Source of the DNA: Utricularia gibba
Lineage: Eukaryota > Streptophyta > Magnoliopsida > Lamiales > Lentibulariaceae
Length of the DNA stretch: 64,000 nucleotides
Reading direction: 5' to 3'
Assembly (NCBI GenBank): GCA_002189035.1
Contig: NEEC01000014.1
Span: 2,854,501 to 2,918,500, forward strand
In this document: piece by piece, positions 48,420 to 60,488 of the stretch
How the letters are laid out: each line of letters begins with the position of its first letter
Numbering within the stretch: position 1 is the first letter of the stretch
Notes under the pieces: generated by a model
Databases searched by the model: none
Told to the model about the DNA's origin: nothing
What the model saw: only the letters and a program-made list of their open reading frames with translations
Position numbers and translations under genes: made by a program

Positions 48420-50640
48420 GCCAACTACCACTACCGCCGACTTGTAGCAACAATCCTGGGCCCGGCCCATCCATAAACGATTAAGCCGGTTCCTGACAGC
48501 TCTCCCATCGGGCGGGACCAACGCCGCCCACCGGCCCAGCATTCTTGAAAATGACTTCTACTTCCTTTTATACTTTTATGATTTTACATTCATTTTAAAA
48601 TGAGTAGATTCAACCATTGGTTATTTTATGCTGATTATGATGTCATATTTAGAAAGGATAGAACAACCACGAAATACATATAAAGACTATCCTTGAAGTG
48701 ATTGAGTAAGATACATATGACATTCCATTTGACTTGGGGAAGCATCAAGGCTATTGGAGCACACAAAACCCATACACAATTATGAGAGACATGATTTCTC
48801 ATATATCCTATGATGCTTCATAAAAATTTGAGAATTATCACTTAATTGATGAGAGTCTACACCAACAAGTTAGACTTAGAAACAAAGAGTCATAAAAGAA
48901 AATAAAAAAAAAATCTCAGCCTCTAACATTGATTAAGATATTGAAAGAAGTAAATAAGTATATGAATGATACAATCCATGGTTAGGAAATATTCTTAGGT
49001 TTGAAAATAGGAGTTAGAGAATCAACCATATGTTACATTTGATATTATCATAGAAACGTAATTGTAATCAACCATGTAAAAACAATATTTTCTCATGAGT
49101 AATAGCATCTATAGCAAAGATTTAGTTGTATACAAACATAGCAATCACACACTTTTGGTGTTTGCAACATGAGTTTTAACTCCAATCTCTAAAATTTATA
49201 GTTAGCTAATCTTATTTCAAAAAACTCTCCAAAACTATTATGAAATTGTTTTTCTTTTTTTTTTGCTTGAAAAATGTAATTTTGTAGAGCATACAAGTGT
49301 TTTTTATTTTAAGATATAAAAAATTAAACATAAATTGAAAGTTGCTTCAATGATCATAACAATGAACAAAGAGTTTGCATACTAAAACATAATAATTGTA
49401 AAGCCACTGCACAAGTTTTTAACATATATTGTAAGATTTTTATAATAATTCCACAAGGGGTGTTCTTAGTATAATGATTTTTTTCTATACATTCATTCAC
49501 TTAAATAATGGATTGGGGAAGTTTTGGATTTCACCACTTTGAACTAATGCATTATCCTATATTTCCATGTAATCTATATGGTTCAAGGAAGACAGTATTG
49601 TCATATTGTTATATGTACAAGTTATATATAGGATTTCTAAATGACTTCAAAATGAGCATCGTCAATCAACAATATATCCTTAAGATCATATTGCACTTAA
49701 AATTCTTTATTTGTTACTCCTATAGAACCTAGCTCTTATATTTTGATGTTCTTGGATGGATTCCCATGAGCATCCAAATGGTATTTGTTGTCTTCATCAT
49801 ATCTCATATTAAAATAAGGTTGTATATTAAAGTGGGGCTGAAAACCATTGATTATAATATTTAGTTGGGACCTACATACAAATCTAACCATTAGCACATT
49901 ACAGCTCATAATGAATCATCACCTCTTGCACTAAATATTACACATCATGTGACCACCATATGCCATCATTAATGTGCCACAACTATCATTTGACAAACTC
50001 TCTAGCAAATGAACATAGGAAAAATACAAAATTCAACATGACAACTGTGTAAAATGAAAGTGCTTGATAGATGTGAATGAAAGTATGTATAGAGCTGAGC
50101 ACATCCTAGAAAATTGATTTACCATATTGCTCATACAATAGTATATCTAGCAATCTTACTAGTCTTTTATATCCGATTTTAAAGAAGTGTACAATTTATG
50201 TCCAATACATTAATTTTCAAAGTGGTGGTACATTACTTTTTGAAGGGCCAATGAAGGAACACCCACTCTCATACTATTGAAGTTTATGCCAAAATGTTCA
50301 TATTCTTAGCTACGACATCTCATAAGCATCATCTCACTTGGATATCCATAAAAAACCAAGACTATTATAATAAATGAGCAACCCATGTTTAAATTGTGTT
50401 TAATTTGATTAACATCATTGATTTTTGTTTGAATAGTGTAACTTAACAAAATTCATAGTCAAATAATTTAACCAATGAATATAATTGAACAATAGATTAT
50501 ATGTTTAAATTAATTACAAAACAATAATAATTTTCTAATAATATAATCTCCTATTACTTTAAATTGTTTATGCATCCTTAAAAAAGATAAATTTGGAAGC
50601 TCTTATTTTTCAAAGAAAAATGTCAGAAATTCAAACTAAA
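48420..50640. other. Intergenic, GC-rich at first and then AT-rich; no gene seen
   Basis: 48450-48545 is GC-rich and holds site II-like GGGCCCGGCCCA motifs, plausibly the distal HSC70 promoter. After 48560 the DNA is AT-rich. A weak FNHWLFYADYDVIFRK reading at about 48610-48660 hints at a Gypsy RNase H relic but is too short to call. Confidence 0.35.
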
Positions 50641-52267
50641 TGATAAATGAAAATTTCGCACACATTCTTAAAATGAAAGTTATTCTATCAAATAAAATTT
50701 ATAAATCTAATTCATATTTAATCATACAATAAATACAAGCAGATTAGATTTGTGTCGAATACAAGAAACTATATGCTTATTAAGTGAAAATCAATGCATT
50801 TACTTTTTGTCACTGTCAAGAGATTAAATCTAAGATAAAACTAAGCAGTTCAATGATTATAAGCAATAAAACAATAAATAGATGAAAGCACATTTTTTTC
50901 TAAAATGAAACAAGTTAAAGTCTTAAAACTTTCAGATACAATATACTTATTACTAAAATAATTTCATCCAAAATATAAATTATTCAATTAATAAATAAAA
51001 ATTCAAGTCTGCTTAAACCCTTGTTTTTCCTTAATTTTTTTTATCTATATCTACTTTGGGTTATTTATGATAAACATCAATACCTCCTTCTTCTAAATCT
51101 ATCTTGATTTGTTAATGAAATAATATGAGTACGTGATTAAAATGGTTTAAAACACAACAAACATAGTTATCCATTTTGGTCTTAAGACATCACTTGGTGC
51201 TTAACTACACATGTAGAGGGAAAATAAAGGCAAAATTTGTTAAATACGTGCGTTAGAGTAAAGAGGTTGGCAAAATACCGTAACTTTTTATTTTATTATT
51301 ATTTTACATGGATTACAATTTTTCATTTGCAATCTACCGAAAATTTTTGGCTAAATTTCGTAAATATATGTATCAAAGGATAGAGATTGACAAAATATTG
51401 TAAATTTTTATTTTATTGGTATTTTATATGGATTATAATTTTTCATTTGCAATTTACCGGAACTTTTTGTTCTAATTTGTAAATTAATTATTTTTTTTTC
51501 TTTATAAAACAAAAAGTTAGGGTATTTTGTCAACCTCTGCCCTTTAGCACATGCATTTACCAAATTTAGCTCTAAATCTAAGACATTTTGCAAATAAAAA
51601 TAAAAAAGTAAGGCAATTTACAAATTAGAAGAAAAGTTCAGGTAAATTGCAAATAAAAAACTCTAACACATGTAAAATACTAATTAACTCGAAAATAAAA
51701 CACATTCATCACACAACATCAATAACATTTCTGAGTTCAAATTTTAAGGCAAGAAAATAAATAGCAATAGTAAAGTAAAATGTTTTTTACGATCTGCTCC
51801 TGGCCGGGAGTAAGGCTCCTGTTAGAATATCTTCAAGTGAGTTGAGTTCTTCATTCTTTTCGTGATTCTTCTTCTCAATTTACTTCGAGATCTCTTTCAC
51901 TAGATTGTTTTGCACATTCTACTCATGGGAGATATTTTTCATTCCCCTCATCATGTCCAAAATCTACTTTGTGTAAACTTGGGTATTGATATCTTCTATT
52001 TTTAGTTTTTTGGCTACATTTCTCTGCAACTTCGCAATTTACTTTTGGTTTCTTAGGATTTGGATTGTTGAAATTGTGCTTCATTGTTCAAATAAACTGC
52101 TTAGAATAAAGATTGTGACTAAATTTAATATTTAGTTTCAATTTGGAATAAAATACTTTGACAACACTATTAAATGCAAAAATTGCAAAAATGCATCATA
52201 AAACCCTGATTTTATCATAATATTAATCATTTTCTAATCTTAAAATAATGAAAAATATTTGTTATCA
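50641..52267 (-). mobile_element. S4: solo LTR of family S with nested MITE
   Basis: Bounded by TGATAAATGAAAATTTC and TTTGTTATCA, with CTAAA on both flanks (50636-50640 and 52268-52272): a perfect 5-base target duplication. The total is 1627 bases, about 1290 without the inserted inverted-repeat element at 51233-51567. The family hairpin is present but eroded near 52114-52137 (ACTAAAT...ATTTAGT). Confidence 0.88.
51233..51567. mobile_element. MITE-like inverted-repeat element inside S4
   Basis: The left end AAATTTGTTAAATACGTGCG and the right end (reverse complement AAATTTGGTAAATGCATGTG) are inverted copies. Similarity continues about 60 bases inward through GAGGTTGGCAAAATACC and GAGGTTGACAAAATACC. 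Between them a second direct copy of the left arm (about 51370-51470) and an inverted one (about 51575-51660, just outside) show repeated duplication. No coding capacity. Confidence 0.6.
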
Positions 52268-52396
52268 CTAAACGGCTTAGATTGTTTTTCTTTATTTGGA
52301 ATTGCTAATCCTCTATTATAAAGGAAACCCTATGAAAATTTGACATTGTGTTAATATTTTTTTCATGACATGCTATTATAAGATCAATAACTGTAC

Positions 52397-52617
52397 GAGT
52401 GTGTTTGGTAGGAAGTACAAAGGGTGATAGTTAAATGAGAAAAAAAAATAGAATGTTTGATAGATGGAATAAATTATACTTAGAATAATTTATACCATGC
52501 ATATGTGATAAAATAATGGGAGAGGAGGGGTTGGGATAAAATTATACTGTCATATACCGTCTCATTATATATCCTTTATTATCCTTAGTATAATTTATCC
52601 ATGTACCAAACACACTC
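52397..52617. mobile_element. Small MITE, 221 bases
   Basis: Terminal inverted repeats GAGTGTGTTTGGTA and TACCAAACACACTC. The interior has further self-complementary TAAATTATAC-type blocks (52468-52500 and 52586-52600), so the element can fold. End type resembles Tourist or hAT MITEs. No clean target duplication is visible (TTA follows the right end; TAC precedes the left). Confidence 0.7.
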
Positions 52618-52619
52618 TT

Positions 52620-55265
52620 AATCTTTAAATTCAAGCAAAGACATAATATTAGTCATTCAAGCATTTCACCATTCAAACTTTCATATCAAGAGAAAATATT
52701 ATATATCTACTTATATTAGCCATGTAATTTGTTTGAACTAGATATATTTTATATCCTGATGTTATATACATTTCCACGAACACAACTTACAACTTTCATC
52801 ATACTGTGCTCTCCAAAGAGCAACTCTTCTCAAACTAACTTTATCAGGTGCTTCAACTTTGATTATCTCGACATTTTTTATGAATTTAATGTTGGAAATT
52901 TGCACAATATTTCATGGAATTCCCTACCTTTAACTTGATCACTACTATTTTCATGAAGAAGTTGATCTTCATAAGTGTTATTGAAAGTATCATACCAAAG
53001 GAGTTTATTATACTTCTTCAAAATATAATTTTATAAGTTATATGAGATCTTATTATAACAGAATCACAATTTTATAACTATGTAAGCTTTCCATTGCTTA
53101 TGATTAGATTTAAAACAATGTTGCTTGAGTCTTTGTGAGCACGGAGCCATACGATTTATAGAGTTAAGTAATATTGAAAGTTTCATTGCGCCAAATCCTT
53201 TCATTTGTCGAAATAAGAAACACTAAGGCTTTCTAAAATATTAAAAAATATTGAGATACTATCCTCATTTCATATGATCAAGATGAGACATAGCATATCC
53301 AAAAAAATCATATATGGCACATTTGTATCACACCCATAATGGGAACATATGCATGTACAAAAACATGAAAAGATTCTTAATTAAAATCTACCTTGACCGA
53401 CAAATAACCTATTTAGATAAATTTAAATATGGTTTCAAGCATTTCTTCATAAATAAATGAGGAAGAAAGGTGAACTAATACCTCTATTATCAGTTTCACA
53501 TAGTCGATTTCTCTATTGTAAAAACTATTCACATAAATACTTTTACAAAGGTTGTTTTGGGGAACAACATCTGAGCACAATGAATGAGAGCCAACTGCAT
53601 TATCAAATTTCACTCAAACTAGATAACTAACAAAAAGCCACACTCTACAAGGGTCATAGGTCTACATTTCATTGTAGCATATGTCTATATTTCAGTGTAG
53701 TAGGTTTACATTTCATTGTAGATTTCATTACAATATATATCTACAACATGATTACTACATTGAAAGAGGATGATTACACATATATTGGCTAATTGATTAA
53801 ATGGTTCACCACTTTGAGAGAGTAAAGCTAAATCTACACAAATATTGTTTTGAGGTCAACAATGACAACCAAAATAAACATAGACCATATTTTTAACACG
53901 CAACTTTCAAAGACTAGATGAGAGCCATCTTAATGAGATGGTTGAATGTCTTAAATTTACTTTATTCAAAATTGTGCGAGTAGCTTTCAAATGTTGTACC
54001 TCTTGCTCTAATTTCTAATTCTCTTGAACATTTGCATTTTTTAATATTAACTATGCAAAACACTTCTTCATTCGGAGGAGGAGTGCTTTCATTCTATTTT
54101 GCTTAGCTTTCTCCTTGACTACCTTCTCAATAGCATCTTCATGCCTCCTAAACCCTTTTTTGTTAGGAGGCATGACACACACTAACCTTTATTTCATCAT
54201 GATCTCATGCAAAGTGCTGGATAAGGACTCCAATTGAAAATAATAACTCAAGGTCTACAAATGTTTGAAACCATGTGAACTTCAATGAAAAGAGATTGAT
54301 CTAATTAAAAAATGCCCAAGTGGCAAAAGGTGTGGGGTAAAATTTGTTCAAAGAAGGCATGATGCCCTTCTTTCTAATAAAGACTGATCATGCGTTTCAT
54401 TAAAATTTTTCTTGTATCCAAAATGCAATATAAACTGCTATCATATACTGCTCCAAAAGGAAAGAGTTAAAGATACAATTTTGGTGGACTATAGCAACAA
54501 AATTTTTTCCTATCTATAGAAAAATTTCGAAGTGAGTTGGATACTATTGGGAGATTGCAACCCAATTTAAGAAAATGTCATCAAAACCATCCCTAATACC
54601 ATACATCCCAAGTGTTGGTGAGCTTAAAAAGAGAGCACTCTCACTTTTGTAGGCATAGAGCCAATACAGGTTGAGATCTACTCCAAATCCTTTTGATCCT
54701 TGGATATGCATTCAACGAAACTCATACAAATTATGGGCCTGGTAAAAAACTTAGAATAACACCTATTGATTGGCTACAATCAAATATATGACAAAAAGAC
54801 ATGAAGAGGTGGGGATGGAGAGTGTATAAGGAAATCTCTAACATGATAACAAAGACGCAATGGACGGGTGTGGTAGGAATTGCAACCCATCTTTGAATGC
54901 CCTCAAAGTTAGAGAGAATGCATGGAGATGTATCTTAGACATCAACAATATTATTAGACTTTAAAAAGCGCTTTGACTTTTTGTCAAACTGATAGTTTCT
55001 GAAATTTCAAATACTCTATCAAATCAATTTAAATAAGAAATTCACACATTATGTATTAAGGGTCCATGAAATGAATATTTAACAGAAGAAATCAAAATTA
55101 TCTTCAAGGAATTATAAAAAATTGAAAGGGATAGAATGTCAAAAATTGCATTGGCAAAGAAAATTTTTAGGAATTAAGAGGAAAATCAAAAAAGAAATTC
55201 TAAAATTATCTCACTTTTAAACTTCGGAAGACAAAAATATGCCTTAATACATGGAAATGTTCAAT
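52620..55265. other. AT-rich DNA with minor repeats, no supported gene
   Basis: A degenerate 20-25-base repeat built on CTACATTTCATTGTAG occurs three times at 53658-53721. Small minus-strand frames at 54173-54051 and 53613-53413 are listed or rejected elsewhere. The rest shows nothing recognisable. Confidence 0.35.
54051..54173 (-). other. Small unassigned open frame, 40 residues, charged
   Basis: Reads MPPNKKGFRRHEDAIEKVV then a Lys/Arg-rich helix-like stretch ending MKKCFA and stop. Composition suggests a coiled-coil fragment. Its first codons form half of a perfect 12-base inverted repeat (54140-54151 with 54163-54174), so it may be chance. No homology is recognised. Confidence 0.2.
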
Positions 55266-55870
55266 TAAGGGCGCGTTTGCTTCGTGGGTTTCAGATTTAC
55301 CCGGGTTTGAATTATTTGGGCATATATAAATCCATGGATATGGGTTTACATATAAAAAATGTGTTTGGTTTGCAGGTTAGTAAGGTTAAAGTTATTGTTA
55401 CTTGTGTTTGTTTAGTGAGTTTAGAAAAGATGAATATTTTTTGAGTTAAATTACTAAAATGCCCATGATATGTGAGTATTTTTAGAGTATACAAATAAGA
55501 CTGTTTTGAAACCCACCAATGCCTAATTGAATAGGATCGCTCGCGCCCTGCCGTCCGAGCACAGCTTTTGCTTACGAAGCAAATTCTGGTATGTATTTCA
55601 TATGCACTGTGATGGGTTTCATGGTATGGCCTATGCTTGATTTTTACTAAAGAAAACCATATTGCGTTCGGCCTATTGATGTTTATTGCAGCGTAGACGT
55701 GTTGTGGTGTGTTTGAGTCTCACGAAATGCTGTCTTTGACATTATTTTTTTGTTAATATGATTCATAATTGAACTAATTTTGTGGTATTATTAGTGTAGT
55801 TTGTAGAAATGATTTTTTTTAGATTGTTTAATTACATGTTTGTCTATACTGGCGTTTCTTCCGAAGAAGA

Positions 55871-56913
55871 ATGAGGACTAGAAAGGAGGATAATGGCAGT
55901 GAAGACGGTAGCAGGCAATCAACGCGTCAATAGAAACCAGAAGAGGAGAGACATCTGATATTTGCTTTAAAACAAGTAGTACAAGATGGATGGAAGGTAG
56001 AAAATGAGTTTAGAGAGAGGTATCATCAGGCAATCGAGACCATATTCCTTAAACTTAGACCAGGGAGTGATATACGTGCACATCCCTATATTAGTTCAAA
56101 GGTACACAATTGGAAGAAGGAATATTATTTGCTAGTTGATTTCTTATCTAGGTCCGGTACTGCCTTCAATGAAGTCACAAGTAAATTAGATGCCACTGAT
56201 GAGCTATGGAATGAACTAGGGCAGGTACATGTTCATTTTATGTATTGTGCACATGTCACTTTACTTATATCGATAATACTATATTGCAGCATTCTCCCAA
56301 GATGAGAGGTTTGCGGCATAAAACGTGGCCTTATTACCATGATTGGTTGGAGATATTTGGCACAGATAGAGCAACTGGTGAACAATGAACCACTGGTATG
56401 AAGACAGTATCAAAGAAAAGAGATCACGAAGGTGCGAATAAAGAAATTGGTGAGGCTGGGGACCATGAGGAGTACACTAATGATGCAAATGAGTTTGGTC
56501 AATCGGAAATGCCTGCTTTTTTTAATGAAGCCGACTATACTCCCACTTCAGATCCAATAGAACCCTCAGTGCCTCCGGAAAGCAAGGATTCAGATGACAA
56601 CAAAAGGAATTCAGAACCATTGAGTGTCGACTCCCAAGTGAAGAATGGTAAAAACAAAAGAAGGCCGAAGATGTTGGATGACCACTCTGCCTTTCTAACT
56701 AAAATCCGGCAGCTAAATGCACAAACCTGTGCCGAACTTCGCATCATTAGTTATAGGATTGGTGAAAACGAGAGAGATAGAGAAGAGAAGCAGATAGCAG
56801 TGGCAGAGATAATTCGAGGCATGCCTCTTCAACTAACCACAATGGAGCACTTTCGAATTTCTGAGATTATTGGATCAAATCCAATGAAGCTGAATTTTGT
56901 TTTGGGCATCTAA
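55871..56913 (+). pseudogene. Harbinger ORF1, Myb/SANT-like DNA-binding protein, two stop codons
   Basis: Exon 1 starts at ATG 55871. An in-frame TAG at about codon 21 follows the STRQ motif. The frame continues with LIFALKQVVQDGWKVENEFR and SSKVHNWKKEYYLLVDFLSR, the trihelix/MSL pattern of Harbinger ORF1 (DNA binding, transposase partner). The intron is 56225-56289 (GT...TTGCAG). Exon 2 continues with MRGLRHKTWPYYHDWLEIFG, and TGA stops after RATGEQ. From 56398 to 56913 a long open frame with an acidic linker and a C-terminal helical part follows. One or both stops could be bypassed only by alternative starts. Confidence 0.7.
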
Positions 56914-57194
56914 TGAGGCGGAGCGAGAGCTCATTGTTCGAGGCCTGAACACGTTGGGTTGAAGAACTAATACCACTTAATATTTGAAATAATAATATAG
57001 ATCATATTATTATAATTTTGCACACCCATAGCATTGTATGTAGAATAACTAATAATAAAATTTAAATATACGTTACAAATACTTTATGTATATTCAAATG
57101 AACACCAAGTACACATTTGTCTTTAAAACAATATGTATATTTTAATGAACAACTATAGTCGGACACTTGTACTAAGCTTTTGTAATATTTTTAA

Positions 57195-57370
57195 TTTGTA
57201 ATATTTGGATCCTTAGTTGTTATTTGAAGCGAGTGCACATTTTTTTTTTTCAATTTGTATCATTCATCGAGCCTTGCGTGTTATTTAGATCGAGTGCATC
57301 TTTTATTTAACTTTAAATTTTTATAGCTCATCAATCGATCCATAGTTGTTATTTGGATCGTGTGCATATT
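57195..57370 (+). repeat. Three diverged tandem copies of a ~60-70-base unit with GATCGAGTGCAT
   Basis: Units end GAAGCGAGTGCACAT, TAGATCGAGTGCATC and TGGATCGTGTGCATA, each preceded by a GTTATTT-type block. The GATCGAGTGCA core is the same word that makes up the palindromes at 60030-60720 in this element. Confidence 0.6.
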
Positions 57371-57697
57371 AGTTTTATTGTAAATTTGAACTAACGTGCA
57401 TCTGGAGGAATTTATGAATCACCCATCTACTCAACATTATTAATAACGTCAACTCTTTCAAAATCTCTATATTTTTCATACCAATTGTAATTTGGATCAA
57501 ATGAACAAATTGCGTGGTATTTAGGGTGGAAAAAGTCCCACACCGGTCGTCTGTCCTTGTTGATTTAGATGGAAGCATAGAATGCATTATTTTTTTTTAG
57601 AAATGGGTGATAGGCACAAAACCCCTGTTTAATGGAATCGACAAACAGACACCACATAGGCAACCCCATACAAAATGTTCGGTGCTAAGTTTAATGC

Positions 57698-58700
57698 TCA
57701 AGCAATACCTTTGTAGTAATCCCACAAAGGGTGGTCATTGGTTAATGGCGGTTGTCCTATGCGACGAGTTTCAGGCATGCTCGGCACGTCCTTTGCCTGC
57801 AACAAGTCTTCTAAAAATACTCTGATTTCACCATCCTCACACAATACACATTCGGCCACATCCGTGCATTTATATGCGGCCGGGAACACAGCATTATCAT
57901 GCAACTAGAGTAAGAAAAAAACTTCACATTACACACCAAAATCAAATGCATAAATAGAAAATTTATTATGAATGCTTATCAGATTTTTAATTGATTTATA
58001 GGGTGAATCATCAATGAGTAGTGTGTTTGATCTATTGTATTTCTTCTGGAATTTGTTGCAACTCCATATGTGACTTAGTGCTTTGAGTCTCACGAGCTTG
58101 TTGGGGTTGTCATGTGCACACATCTATACTTGTGTGGCCTGTTCATCATCCCAAGTGAATGCAAGTTGACGTGCCCAATCGTCCCCAAAGATCCACTTCA
58201 CAATTTGCACTAGTTGTGGTCTACATTAACAGAAATTAGGGACACAACTGTTCGGGATCATGATGGAATGGATGGAACGAAGTCTTACCCACGCCTAGAT
58301 GACCAGATACCTACATCAAATTTGTCCAACCACCATTGGATGAATTGTCTAGCGTGTGGCCGCAGGAACACTCCAAAAACAATGAAGCAAATAGATTAAT
58401 AAATACATGCGGTGCCATGAGAATGAAAGCCTCATGCGATCCAAATGTATTACCAAATTGGCCATAGACGACTGCATCTACTGAGCGTTGGAGTCTTCCA
58501 GCACCCTTCATGAATATTACATCAGCGAGAACACCATTCACATAAAAAACTATTAGCCTACGAGGTGTTTGTATAGTCCTTGATGATGGCCCCGCATTTG
58601 GCCATCTATTCTCATACCACTGTAGTTTGCTCCGAAGTTCTTCATTCTCTACGACCAGTCATTGGAATTCAGGGTCGGGTGCATTCCTTTGATTGGTATT
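57698..58700 (-). pseudogene. Plant FCP1-like (NLI-interacting factor, HAD fold) phosphatase gene fragment inside the Harbinger element
   Basis: In minus-strand order: a heptad-like ENEELRSKLQWYENRW, then LIVFYVNGVLADVIF at about 58585-58520, in place of the DxDxT motif (both catalytic Asp lost or replaced, as in plant 'NG' variants). At about 58380-58300 it reads RPHARQFIQWWLDKFDVGIW and SSRRG, then GT donor at about 58290. Around 58170-58060 it reads FTWDDEQATQV, a stop, and LKALSHIWSCNKF, and NTLLIDDSPYKSIKN near 58020, matching the HAD motif DDSP. After an intron-like gap, 57904-57698 reads FPAAYKCTDVAE and VPSMPETRRIGQPPL, the C-terminal end. At least two stops. Exon-intron structure is retained, so genomic DNA was captured, not cDNA. 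The family call is good. Confidence 0.65.
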
Positions 58701-59025
58701 CCCCATCTCATTTGTGTCATTAGTTTCTATGTCATGGAGCTCATCTTTATTCTCGGCTCCAAGGGGATCATCATTTTGTTCCTCATCCCTGTGTGCACGT
58801 GCACTTCGGGATGTGCCACACCATAGCTTGACAGTTCCTCGAGCTAAACATCCTCTAACTCCTTACTATTTGCACCAAACAATTCAACTAGTTGATGCAC
58901 CTCATCTTTGGTTAGTTTTTTGAAACCTGACACAAAAAAAAATTAGTATATGTGCAGGAGATGGATAGAACATGGGTGTAAGCAATAAGACTAGTATCAT
59001 ATCCTTTGGCTTGCCTACATCCTTG

Positions 59026-59450
59026 TTAGTTGCTAATATCCGTAGAAAATCAGGCTCTATAGGAGGAGTTATCCACACAAACCTTGACTACCAATTGTCA
59101 TAGCTGCTACGAAGTTTGGTCACCAATACTACCACAGGCTTGCCCCTCAAGCAAAAATGCTTGGTGTCCTTTCTCTTAACACAGACGCTAACTGCGAAAA
59201 AGGTTTGTAATTCACATGGGACACCTTCATCCCTACAGATACTTTCAAATGCAAGAGTATATGCGATAGAACGAGGAGTTAAATGAGAAAGGGGGAGTTG
59301 TAATGATCTCAGAATCTGCGTGAGCAGCGGGCTTAGTGGTAATCTCAAGCCACACCAAAAATGTTCGGTGCTAACTGTGAAACCCGTTGCACCAATGCGA
59401 AGAGGCAGCACGTCATCTATACAGTCATCAGCTTGGGTATCCCAGATCTA
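59026..59450 (-). pseudogene. PF04195-like (putative plant transposon) domain exon upstream of the FCP1-like part
   Basis: The minus strand reads HFWCGLRLPLSPLLTQILRS, then LTPRSIAYTLAFESICRDEGV and, after a Phe-Phe, a stretch ending at SYDNW with stop at 59088; RFVWITPPIEP follows at once in the same frame. The pattern (GLRxPLxP, xxPxSxxxxxxFxxxCxxxGV) resembles PF04195, common in plant repeat-derived proteins. An acceptor-like T-rich tract and GTGTCAG near 58929 starts the next exon KKLTKDEVHQLVELFGANS. It may be the first exon of the FCP1-like unit or a separate captured piece. Confidence 0.45.
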
Positions 59451-59791
59451 GTACGTCACTGAAATGGAAAATCTCACACGAAGTTTCTCGTTTGTCAACA
59501 TCTGGTATGAAAAGCAAGTAAGCAGACAACCGTTTTTCACACGACAATACTAATACACAAAGCAATCAAAATTACCGTTGTAACTCACGAAATGCTGATA
59601 GATAGATGACGAACAACAATTTGGTAGAAGACGAATTGAAGATATTCAGGGGAAAGGGACTCTAGCAGTTATGCAATTAGGGATTTCAATCTCGGGGGTA
59701 AATGTGCGATTGCCGTGCACTGCCACTCTGACAAGGAGATATTTCCAAAGATTAAATATTTAATAGCGGGCACTTATATCTAGGCTTATCG

Positions 59792-60488
59792 GTCTTTGCG
59801 AATATTTTTTTGAAAAACCAGTATATTGAAAGCACCACATTTGAATGTTGATGGTGCTCCTAGCAAGCACCGCCTAAGTACCATTCAGGTGCCATTGCAG
59901 AACTTGCATTGTGTTATCAAAGAAGCACCTAATTCTACATAATGTGGTGCTTGCGATACACATTCCCTACAGCACTGGAATGAACATGTTGCAGTGCTTG
60001 TGATATTGAATTCAAAAATTTTTAAATAATAAATAATGCACTCGATCCTCTTTTTTCTAAGGATCGAGTGCAATATTTTATAATAAATAATGCACTCTAT
60101 CTTTAGGAACGATAAGTACCGAGTGCGTTATTTATTTTAAAGAAAAAATATTGCACTCGATCCTCCTTTTTTCTAAGGATCGAGTGCATCATTTTATAAT
60201 AAAAAATGCACTCTATCTTTAGGAATGATAAGGATCGAGTGCGCTATTTATTTTTATAATGCTTTTTGAATTCAGTATCACAAGCACTACAACATGTTGA
60301 TTCCAGTGCTGTAGGGAGTGTATATCGCAAGCACCAGATTATGTAGAATTAGGTGCTTCTTCGATAACACAATGCAAGCTCTGTGATGGCACCTGAATGG
60401 TACTTCGGCGGTGCTTGCTAGGAGCACCATTAACAGTCAACGGGGGTGCTTTCAATATAATGGTTTTTCAAAGAAATATTGGCAAACA
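59792..60488. repeat. Long inverted repeat, ~230-base arms, foldback element within Harbinger
   Basis: Left arm 59792-60022 and right arm 60258-60488 are reverse complements with moderate divergence: CTTTGCGAATATTTTTTTGAAAAACC / GGTTTTTCAAAGAAATATT(GGC)AAA ends in shorter form, AAGCACC...GGTGCTT blocks, and GTGCTTGTGATATTGAATTC against GAATTCAGTATCACAAGCAC. The loop holds four short palindromes. No coding potential. Its transcript could fold into a very long hairpin. Confidence 0.85.

Noticed and set aside
48610-48660. Gypsy RNase H remnant
   Set aside because: Only about 15 residues resemble the motif; no adjacent domains.
57375-57587. 70-residue minus-strand frame
   Set aside because: No domain match and located between repeats in the Harbinger element; not linked to the FCP1-like exons.
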